64,000 nucleotides of DNA. Source: Rs1 sp000416275 (lineage in GTDB: Bacteria; Pseudomonadota; Gammaproteobacteria; Pseudomonadales; Balneatricaceae). The first letter of the stretch is position 1; every line of letters begins with the position of its first letter. Both the position numbers and the translations under genes were made by a program. Where the stretch lies: assembly GCA_965243635.1 (NCBI GenBank), contig OZ251574.1, positions 3,596,001-3,660,000 of the forward strand, given 5' to 3'. The notes below the pieces were generated by a model. It was not told the origin of the DNA. It saw only the letters and a program-made list of their open reading frames with translations, and ran no database searches. Shown piece after piece: positions 1 through 6,984 of the stretch.

Positions 1-849
1 GTGATGATTAATACGATAACTTTTATCCCCCGCACAGAGCAATTCCAAAAAATTAACCCTACTCTTAGAACCTGTCGATTCAAACCAAGCAAAATACTCG
101 TTGCCTATTTGAGTGACATAACCGTTGACCCCTTTATGGCGAGCACCTGAATCGTCAACAGTGACATAATCGGACAAAGCTAAACCCGCTTTTAAAATGT
201 CATTCTTTTCCTGATGAAATTGAGATTTTCCCTCGGATAAAAGGCGATTGATTTGACCGGCGGAGATATCAATCCCCCATTCTCGCAGTTGCTCTAGCAA
301 TAGAGGTTGGGTGACATGACAGTGATGGTGTTGATAAAGGACATAGCTGAGTAAATAAGGACCGTAATGCAGCCCGTTCAATTCTTTAGGTAATTTAGCG
401 GTGAGGGTTTGGCCGTCTGGTGTGACATAACGGGCGAGACGATAACGGGTGTTTTTTGTGCCAATGACCAACTCCTGAACAATAAAATCCCGGTATCCTT
501 TAAAGCGAGCTCCTGGAGGGATACCGTCTTGCGGTTGAACCACTTGATCGTCATGGATAGTTAGATTCACATTTTTAGAGCGTTTCTTTGAGCCTGGCCG
601 CTTTTTGTTTTCTGTCGATACTGAATCATCGCCCGTCGATTTATCTGTTTCTTTGTCCAAGTTACTTGGTTTGAAAGTGGGCCGTTTTTTCTGCTTTTTT
701 AGTACGCGCACTTCATCTTTGAGCAGCTCGATCTCTTCGGCTTGCTGCTGAATACTTTGAAAGCATTGCTCTACTATCAGTAGTAAGCTTTTGACTACCG
801 GAGTTTGTTCACTTTCTGGAATATCAGGTAAAGTAGGGAGTTTTTTCAA
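1..849 (-). CDS. IS66-like transposase, N-terminal part, cut by window edge
   Basis: Reading the minus strand from a TTG codon at 849 gives 283 codons open to the window edge, so the C-terminal half is missing here. Residues about 20-52 form a charged, leucine-rich coiled-coil segment, followed by a Lys-rich linker that includes RPGSKKRSK. The VDDSGARH motif at about residues 231-238 carries the first catalytic aspartate of the IS66-type DDE domain, and the following YVTQIGN and FAWFESTGSKSR segments fit the same family. The CxxC zinc finger of many IS66 TnpC proteins is not visible. I found no ATG in frame near the start and no clear ribosome binding site, so the start is provisional. Whether the element is complete cannot be judged from this window. 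It borders the repeat array at 1141-2400. Confidence 0.75.
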   Translation of the reverse strand, partial: MKKLPTLPDIPESEQTPVVKSLLLIVEQCFQSIQQQAEEIELLKDEVRVLKKQKKRPTFKPSNLDKETDKSTGDDSVSTENKKRPGSKKRSKNVNLTIHDDQVVQPQDGIPPGARFKGYRDFIVQELVIGTKNTRYRLARYVTPDGQTLTAKLPKELNGLHYGPYLLSYVLYQHHHCHVTQPLLLEQLREWGIDISAGQINRLLSEGKSQFHQEKNDILKAGLALSDYVTVDDSGARHKGVNGYVTQIGNEYFAWFESTGSKSRVNFLELLCAGDKSYRINHH

Positions 850-1140
850 AGGTTTAAGTCATAGCAGCGAATGATAAGGTTATCTTACCATGGCTTTTTT
901 AGGTGATATTTTTGCTTCTGTGAAGAGGTTTGAGGCATTTAAATAGTTAGTCGCAACCCGCGAGTGTATAAAATAAATAAACCACTCACATGGACTGGTA
1001 TAACGCGGTGCTGCTACTTTAAAGAAGAAGGGAAGTGGTCTTTAATTATAACGACTTTTGGACTAAAACCCTGTCAAGAGAAAATGATTTATATTGACGT
1101 TCTGCCCCGAGTTATTGAGAAGTTACTGTTGGTCTTACTA
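850..1140. other. Non-coding flank between transposase and repeat array
   Basis: This is AT-rich sequence with no recognisable gene, promoter or terminator. A 64-codon plus-strand frame at 964-1158 runs into the repeat array, has no ribosome binding site and resembles no protein I know, so I do not call it. Confidence 0.5.
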
Positions 1141-1563
1141 ATTCTTTGGTCTTTATAGTCTTTTAGTGTGTTCTCTGTGGTGAAAAAGCCCTTAAGATCT
1201 TGGTTGTTGGTTTTGCTAAGTCTTTGGCCTTTCTAGTCTTCTAGTGTTTCCTCTGTGTAGCGCAGCGCCTCTGTGACCTCTGTGGTAAAAAAGCCCTTAA
1301 GATCTTGGTTGTTGGTTTTGCTAAGTATTAGGTCTTTCTAGTCTTCTAGTGTTTTCTCTGTGCAGCGTAGCGCCTCTGTGACCTCTGTGGTAAAAAAGCC
1401 CTTAAGATCTTGGTTGTTGGTTTTGCTAAGTATTTGGTCTTTCTAGTCTTCTAGTGTTTTCTCTGTGCAGCGTAGCGCCTCTGTGACCTCTGTGGTGAAA
1501 AAAGCCCTTAGGGTTTTGATTGTTGGTCTTGCTAAGTATTTGGTCTTTCTATTCTGTTAGGGT

Positions 1564-1745
1564 CTTCTCTGTGCAGCGTAGTTGACTGTATGATCTCGGT
1601 GGTGAAAAAAGACTTTAAAAGATTGATTTACCACAGAGGTCACAGAGGACACAGAGGAGGGATTTAAAGATTAAGAGCTAGAAAATTTTTGTCTATTACT
1701 AGCTAGGTACTAGGTACTAGGTACTAGGTGTTTGGTTTTAGTGTT
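1564..1745. repeat. First copy of 498-bp-offset duplicated block
   Basis: This block includes the variant unit with GTAGTTGACTGTATGATCTC, an inverted core (ACCACAGAGGTCACAGAGG) and the GGTACTA microsatellite in three copies. It is almost identical to 2062-2235. The inverted core can pair with the direct cores on either side, so a transcript would fold into a long hairpin. Confidence 0.8.
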
Positions 1746-2061
1746 TTCTCTGTGCAGCGAAGCGCCTCTGTGACCTCTGTGGTAAAAAAGCCCTTAAGAT
1801 TTTGGTTGTTGGTCTTGCTAAGTCTTTGGCCTTTCTAGTCTTCTAGTGTTTTCTCTGTGCAGCGCAGCGCCTCTGTGACCTCTGTGGTGAAAAAAGCCCT
1901 TAGGATCTTAGTTGTTGGTCTTGCTAAGTATTTGGTCTTTCGATTCTTTTAGGGGCTTCTCTGTGCAGCGCAGCGCCTCTGTGACCTCTGTGGTGAAAAA
2001 GCCCTTAGGGTTTTGATTGTTGGTCTTGCTAAGAGTTCGGTCTTTCCAGTCTTTTAGGGTC

Positions 2062-2235
2062 TTCTCTGTGCAGCGTAGTTGACTGTATGATCTCGGTGGT
2101 GAAAAAAGACTTTAAAAGATTGATTTACCACAGAGGTCACAGAGGACACAGAGGAGGGATTTAAAGATTAAGAGCTAGAAAATTTTTGTCTATTACTAGC
2201 TAGGTACTAGGTACTAGGTGTTTGGTTTTAGTGTT
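2062..2235. repeat. Second copy of the duplicated block
   Basis: This copy is near-identical to 1564-1745 but carries only two GGTACTA units, consistent with slippage after duplication. Confidence 0.8.
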
Positions 2236-2469
2236 TTCTCTGTGCAGCGCAGCGCCTCTGTGACCTCTGTGGTGAAAAAGCCCTTAAGATCTTGATTGTT
2301 CGACATTACTAAGTATTTGCTCTTTCTAGGCTTCTAAGGTTTTATCTGTGCAGCATAGTGCCTCTGTGACCCAGAGAAGAGATTAAAAGCATGGTTTGCT
2401 TTTGCATTGTGTGGCAAAGACACAAGGCTAATCAGGTAACTAGATAGAAAGACCTTACTCGAATCATAG

Positions 2470-2486
2470 CGCCGCTCTCGCGGCGA
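2470..2486. other. Perfect 6-bp stem hairpin downstream of TRAP permease
   Basis: CGCCGC, a TCTC loop and GCGGCG lie about 25 bp beyond the permease stop codon. There is no T-run, so this is at best a weak terminator or an mRNA end-stabilising hairpin. Next to it, at 2499-2524, a 10-bp unit (CTAACTAACG) is repeated and runs into the permease stop codon. Confidence 0.4.
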
Positions 2487-2511
2487 TGATCTCTATAAAC
2501 GCTAACTAACG

Positions 2512-5127
2512 CTAACTAACGCTAGCGATTCCCGATCCTTTCTGCTGATTTTCTTTACGATAGCGTCGGCGTTGCACGACAACGACTAAACCCAACAATA
2601 ATAGCGCGGGAATATACATCAATTGCTTCGGCAAGTGTTCTATAGGAACCCAAACTTTGAGTACTTGCTGATCGAAATCCAGTCCCGCTAGTTGTGCAGC
2701 ACTCTCATAGCCAATATCATCGACCACATAATTGCCGCTATCATCTTTTACGATAGTCAATCCTGAACTCTCTAGCTTATCACTGGCGGATGCCCCCTCA
2801 CCTACCGCTAGTAAAATCACGAATTCTCGTTCGCTACCTGCGTCATTTTCACCTAACACCGTAAAGCGCATTTCTTCGCCAGCCGGTGTGTCTTTAAGCT
2901 TCTCGGATATTTCAGCGGGAGCGACCACATCGAAACGCGGGGAGACTATATCCATCCAGTAGCCAGGCCTAAACAAGGTAAATGCTATCAACAGTAAGGT
3001 AATAGATTCATACCATTTATTTCGTACAAAAAAGTAACCTTGGGTCGAAGCGGCAAACACTAAGATCCCCACTGTCGCGACAATAAATACGAAGATACCC
3101 TCCAGCCAAGTTACATTTATTAATAATAAGTCGGTATTAAAAATAAACAAAAATGGTAGGGCGGCAGTTCTTAAACTATAGAAGAAAGCAACGAAGCCGG
3201 TCTTGATCGGATCGCCTCCTGAAACTGCTGCTGCAGCAAAGGACGCCAATCCTACAGGCGGTGTAACATCGGCCATAATACCAAAGTAGAAGACAAATAA
3301 ATGCACGGCGATCAACGGTACTATTAAGCCATTTTGTTGCCCTAGCTCGACAATCACAGGAGCTAACAATGACGACACCACAATGTAATTAGCAGTGGTC
3401 GGTAACCCCATTCCCAATATCAAACTTAACACTGCTGTTAACAGCAGCATCAACATGACATTGCCCATCGACATTATTTCAACCAGTTCTGCCAGCACTA
3501 AACCGACACCAGTCAGAGAAACCGCACCGACAATAATCCCCGCTGTGGCCGTTGCAATACCGATACCAATCATATTTCGGGCACCACTGATGAGACCGTC
3601 AATTAGCTCGTTATAGCCTTGAATCATTTTTCCCTTAATATCACTATCTTGTCTGAAAAAAGCAAATAAAGGTCGCTGAGTCAGTAAAATAACGATCATT
3701 AACGCCGTTGCCCAAAAGGCTGATAAAGCTGGACTTAAGCGTTCAACCATCAAGCACCACACTAAGACCACTACCGGTAATATATAGTGGAAGCCTGATT
3801 TTATTGTTGGACCAAGTTCCGGCAATTCGACGATAGCAGCATTTGGGTCATCAATTTCTAGATCAGGGTATTGGGAACAGCTTTTAGCTAATCCTATATA
3901 TACACACGCTAGCAGCAGCCCAACTATCCAGCTTGCCGCTCCACCAGCGATAGGTTTCAGCCAACCTAAACCGTAATAGACCGCAAATCCAACCGCTGCG
4001 ATCGAGCCAAAACCAAATAGGAACTTAAAGACAAATACTATCAATGGGCTTGGCTCACCCCGACGTGGCAAGCCTTTCAAATCGGCTTTCATCGCCTCTA
4101 AATGTACGATGTAAACTAATGCAATATAAGAAATAATTGCAGGTAGGAAGGCATGGGTAACGACATCAAAATATGCCATATCGAGTGAGGTCGCCATTAA
4201 GAAAGCAGCGGCCCCCATAACAGGAGGCATAAGCTGCCCATTTACCGAAGATGCAACTTCCACTGCCCCGGCTTTTTCTGCAGAGAAACCAACCCGTTTC
4301 ATCATTGGGATAGTAAATGTACCAGTGGTCACAACATTGGCTATCGATGATCCAGAGATCAAACCGGTCATTGCTGAAGCAACAACCGCCGCTTTAGCCG
4401 GTCCACCACGCAAATGACCTAAGCTGGCAAACGCGATTTTTATAAAGTAGTTACCGGCACCAGCCTTGTCTAACAGTGCACCAAAAAGCACAAATAAGAA
4501 GACAAATTTAGTCGAGACTCCTAAAGGCACGCCAAATACACCGTCGGTAGACATCCACTGAGTATCAGCTACCGCCCCAAACGAAGCTCCTTTCCAGGCG
4601 AGAATCCCCGGCATACTCTGACCACCAAAGCAGTAGAGTAAAAAGACTAACGCGACTACGGCTAGCGGCGCCCCCAGACAGCGAATAGTGGCCAGTAGCA
4701 AGAGCACGATACCTACGCAGGCAACCGCTATATCATATTCATTGGGGTTACCTGGTCGATAGGATAGCGACTCATAAAAAATGTACAGGTAGGCGGCAGA
4801 CGCCGATGCCACTATAGCCAGCAGCCAATCGATGGCGGGGACATAATCCTTAGGTGATTTTTTTCCTGCGGGGAATGCGGTAAAAGCCAAGAAAATCGCA
4901 AACGCCAAGTGAATCGATCTCGCCTCTGTATCATTAAACACGCCGATCCCGATAATGTAAGGTAAAGGTGATGCTATCCATAATTGAAAGAGTGCCCAGA
5001 CCAGGGCAACACCCGCTAAAAACTTGCCGATCGGCCCGCCAGGGTTGCGACCACCTGTATCAGTTGAGGCGACTAAGTCCTCTAATTCGGTATTACTGGT
5101 TGGTTGCTGTTGAGTTGAATCACTCAT
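2512..5127 (-). CDS. TRAP transporter fused permease, 4TM/12TM (TAXI type)
   Basis: This 871-residue protein is the inner-membrane part of a TRAP transporter, which imports an organic anion using an ion gradient. It has many hydrophobic segments throughout. The DctM-like core includes GLISGSSIANVVTTGTF and the GMGLPTTANYIVV stretch, both typical of fused TAXI permeases. The C-terminal portion (about residues 720-840) is a soluble region resembling the DUF3394 domain found at the end of such permeases, followed by a last membrane segment and a basic tail. The start is preceded by GAGGAT seven bases upstream. The binding protein gene lies just upstream on the same strand, separated by 262 bp holding a terminator and a small repeat. 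The substrate is not known; TAXI systems have been linked to glutamate and dicarboxylates. Confidence 0.92.
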   Translation of the reverse strand: MSDSTQQQPTSNTELEDLVASTDTGGRNPGGPIGKFLAGVALVWALFQLWIASPLPYIIGIGVFNDTEARSIHLAFAIFLAFTAFPAGKKSPKDYVPAIDWLLAIVASASAAYLYIFYESLSYRPGNPNEYDIAVACVGIVLLLLATIRCLGAPLAVVALVFLLYCFGGQSMPGILAWKGASFGAVADTQWMSTDGVFGVPLGVSTKFVFLFVLFGALLDKAGAGNYFIKIAFASLGHLRGGPAKAAVVASAMTGLISGSSIANVVTTGTFTIPMMKRVGFSAEKAGAVEVASSVNGQLMPPVMGAAAFLMATSLDMAYFDVVTHAFLPAIISYIALVYIVHLEAMKADLKGLPRRGEPSPLIVFVFKFLFGFGSIAAVGFAVYYGLGWLKPIAGGAASWIVGLLLACVYIGLAKSCSQYPDLEIDDPNAAIVELPELGPTIKSGFHYILPVVVLVWCLMVERLSPALSAFWATALMIVILLTQRPLFAFFRQDSDIKGKMIQGYNELIDGLISGARNMIGIGIATATAGIIVGAVSLTGVGLVLAELVEIMSMGNVMLMLLLTAVLSLILGMGLPTTANYIVVSSLLAPVIVELGQQNGLIVPLIAVHLFVFYFGIMADVTPPVGLASFAAAAVSGGDPIKTGFVAFFYSLRTAALPFLFIFNTDLLLINVTWLEGIFVFIVATVGILVFAASTQGYFFVRNKWYESITLLLIAFTLFRPGYWMDIVSPRFDVVAPAEISEKLKDTPAGEEMRFTVLGENDAGSEREFVILLAVGEGASASDKLESSGLTIVKDDSGNYVVDDIGYESAAQLAGLDFDQQVLKVWVPIEHLPKQLMYIPALLLLGLVVVVQRRRYRKENQQKGSGIASVS

Positions 5128-5273
5128 GAATTATCCTCAGTTACATGCTCTTATTGAGATTTTCCGTGTACTAAAGAAGGCACGTCTATGACGCGTGGCT
5201 ATTTTACAAAAAATTATTATTTAATTTAATAAAGTAAAACCATTACATCATTACGATATGTATCACTCGGCAT

Positions 5274-5300
5274 AAAAAAATATGGGCAGCCAAGCTGCCC
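5274..5300 (-). terminator. Rho-independent terminator between binding protein and permease
   Basis: On the minus strand GGGCAGC, a 3-base loop and GCTGCCC are followed by ATA and seven Ts. The stem is 7 bp and perfect. It lies downstream of the TAXI binding protein and upstream of the permease, so it should reduce read-through and keep the binding protein in excess. Confidence 0.8.
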
Positions 5301-5313
5301 TATTGAACAATAT

Positions 5314-5382
5314 TCTGAATCCGTGGCTTCAAAGTGAATACAGAGCTTGCGCTATGTGCTGCAGTGAAGTCACAGATTCAGG
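5314..5382. repeat. Family A inverted repeat, 69-bp internally deleted copy
   Basis: The ends TCTGAATCCGTGGCTTCA and TGAAGTCACAGATTCAGG match the ends of the 160-bp family A element. Relative to the full copies, the sequence jumps from ATACAGAG to CTTGCGCTATG. Both junction sides carry AGAG in the full element, so a deletion between short direct repeats is likely. It ends 8 bp beyond the stop codon of the TAXI binding protein. Confidence 0.85.
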
Positions 5383-5389
5383 AATATTA

Positions 5390-6388
5390 TTACTTAAGCA
5401 ATCCCGCCTCTTTAAAATACTTCACAGCACCGTCATGCAGAGGTGCAGAAAGGTTATTAACCACCATATCTTCTTTTTTTAGGTTGGCAAATGCCGGGTG
5501 TAATTTCTTAAAGCGTTTAAAATTTTCAAAGACAGCTTTAACCATTTGGTACATTGTCGCTTCACTGGTCGCCGTAGAGCTGACGAAAGTAGCACCAACC
5601 CCGAATGTAGTCACGTCAACGTCAGTGCCATTGTACATACCGCCAGGTATTGTCGCCTTGGCATAATATGCATTATCGGCAATCAACGCGTCAATCACTG
5701 GCCCTTCGACATTAATCAGCTGTACATCGCAAGAAGTACTCGCCTCTTTGATCGAGCCATTAGGATGCCCGGCGGTGAAAATGATAGCGTCTACATTATT
5801 GTCACATAGTGCTTGAGCTTGCTCTGCAGACTTTAATTGCGAAGCTAACTTAAAGTCGTCCATAGTCCAACCCATTTTACCCATCACCACTTTCATCGTC
5901 GCCAATTGACCTGACCCTGGATTGCCGACATTGACGCGCTTGCCCTTTAAATCAGCAAAAGTATTGATACCGGAGTCCTTGCGGGCAACCACGGTGAAGG
6001 GCTCACCATGTACAGAGAAAACAGCGCGTAAATCGGTGTATGCTCCATCTGGGAATTGATCAGCGTTAGTCCCATTATAGGCATTGAACTGCACATCTGA
6101 CTGCGCAACCCCCATGTCCAAATCTCCGGAGCGAATACCATTGATATTCTTTACCGATCCTCCCGTTGTATGAGTACACTTAATTCCATGCTCTTTGGTT
6201 TTCTTATTGACCAGCCGGCAAATTGAACCCCCGACCACATAATACACCCCTGTTTGACCCCCGGTGCCGATAGTTACGTAAGTTTCAGCGGCAGCAATTG
6301 AACCTGAAAATGCTGCAGCGATTGCTACACTACTTGACAGAAGTGCCGTGGCTAGTTGGTTTTTAATTGATTTTTTATTTAAAGACAT
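5390..6388 (-). CDS. TAXI-family TRAP transporter solute-binding protein
   Basis: This is a 332-residue periplasmic receptor for the TRAP permease encoded downstream. It has a classic signal peptide (basic start, hydrophobic core, likely cleavage after GSIAAA near residue 34). The mature start YVTIGTGGQTGVYYVVGG is the TAXI family signature, as are the downstream DLDMGVAQSD and KGKRVNVGNPGSG motifs. An AGGTC ribosome binding site precedes the ATG. The start is unambiguous. Expression probably exceeds that of the permease because a terminator lies in the gap. Ligand unknown. Confidence 0.93.
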   Translation of the reverse strand: MSLNKKSIKNQLATALLSSSVAIAAAFSGSIAAAETYVTIGTGGQTGVYYVVGGSICRLVNKKTKEHGIKCTHTTGGSVKNINGIRSGDLDMGVAQSDVQFNAYNGTNADQFPDGAYTDLRAVFSVHGEPFTVVARKDSGINTFADLKGKRVNVGNPGSGQLATMKVVMGKMGWTMDDFKLASQLKSAEQAQALCDNNVDAIIFTAGHPNGSIKEASTSCDVQLINVEGPVIDALIADNAYYAKATIPGGMYNGTDVDVTTFGVGATFVSSTATSEATMYQMVKAVFENFKRFKKLHPAFANLKKEDMVVNNLSAPLHDGAVKYFKEAGLLK

Positions 6389-6984
6389 AAGAGACCTATT
6401 ATTGTTATCGGATAAAATTTTGACTGTCGATTAATTTCCTTTATATCGTGCAGACAAAATGGGAGACGTTGCAGATAGCTATTATTACCAACTATTACCA
6501 ACAGGCGGCGTAGTAAACTTATATACACTTTCCTTAGTATGCTTATAAATAGCTGACTTGACTGCACCACATAGTGCAAGCTGTTGATTATTCAGCAGTT
6601 AGATGAATACCCACTAAACTTATCGGTTTTATGCATCGATGCATTTATATAGCGAATGCAGGACGCATTTGAGCTTGCAGTTAATATTTTTTAATTTCCA
6701 CTGTAAAAACAACAATTTACATTCTATACTCGCTTTTAAGCCACGGACTAAAGAAGATTAAAAAGGACCTATCTACTTCATAAAGTACGATCGCAAAAGG
6801 CGTTAATATTATATTCAGTATTCGGGCTTATGTATAGTGCAAGAGCTCCTTTAGAATACATTCAGCTTGCTACCTGCCGTGCTAACTAGCACACCCTTGT
6901 GCGCCAGATAGTAAATTTAGGCTGTAGCCTCTTCTACCAACTCCTCTGCTCCTAAAACGTCTAACTGCTTAGCACTGAGAATCA
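6389..6984. other. Intergenic region with a decayed family A repeat
   Basis: This 596-bp region contains the promoter side of the TAXI gene and the 3' side of the chemoreceptor gene. The only structure I recognise is a decayed family A element at 6552-6748. No gene is visible; short frames here lack coding character. Confidence 0.6.
6552..6748. repeat. Family A inverted repeat, long subtype, decayed
   Basis: The order of blocks matches the copy at 11811-12009: GACTGCACCACATAGTGCAAGC, then TATGCATCGATGCATTTATA, then GCGAATGCAGGACGCAT, then TTCCACTGTAAAA, then AAGCCACGGA. The terminal CCTGAATC and GATTCAGG are lost. It shares with 11811-12009 an internal segment of roughly 50 bp absent from the 160-bp copies. 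Confidence 0.7.

Larger units (their letters stand above)
1141..2400. repeat. Degenerate tandem array, unit about 105 bp, about 11 copies
   Basis: A unit containing CTCTGTGCAGCGCAGCGCC, then CTCTGTGACCTCTGTGGT, then AAAAAGCCCTTA recurs with its TTCTCTG element near 1170 (degenerate), 1250, 1354, 1459, 1564, 1745, 1851, 1958, 2062, 2235 and 2342. Spacing inside each run is 104-107 bp. Two segments (about 1564-1745 and 2062-2235) are near-identical at an offset of 498 bp, so a larger block was duplicated. Each contains one inverted copy of the core, beginning ACCACAGAGGTCACAGAGG at about 1631 and 2126. Each also has a 7-bp microsatellite (GGTACTA, three versus two copies). No open frame runs through the array. 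Confidence 0.9.

Noticed and set aside
964..1158. 64-residue plus-strand open frame
   Set aside because: It runs into the repeat array, has no ribosome binding site and no coding character.
1141..2400. CRISPR array
   Set aside because: The repeated units are 105 bp, diverge from each other, have no unique spacers of constant length, and no cas genes are nearby.
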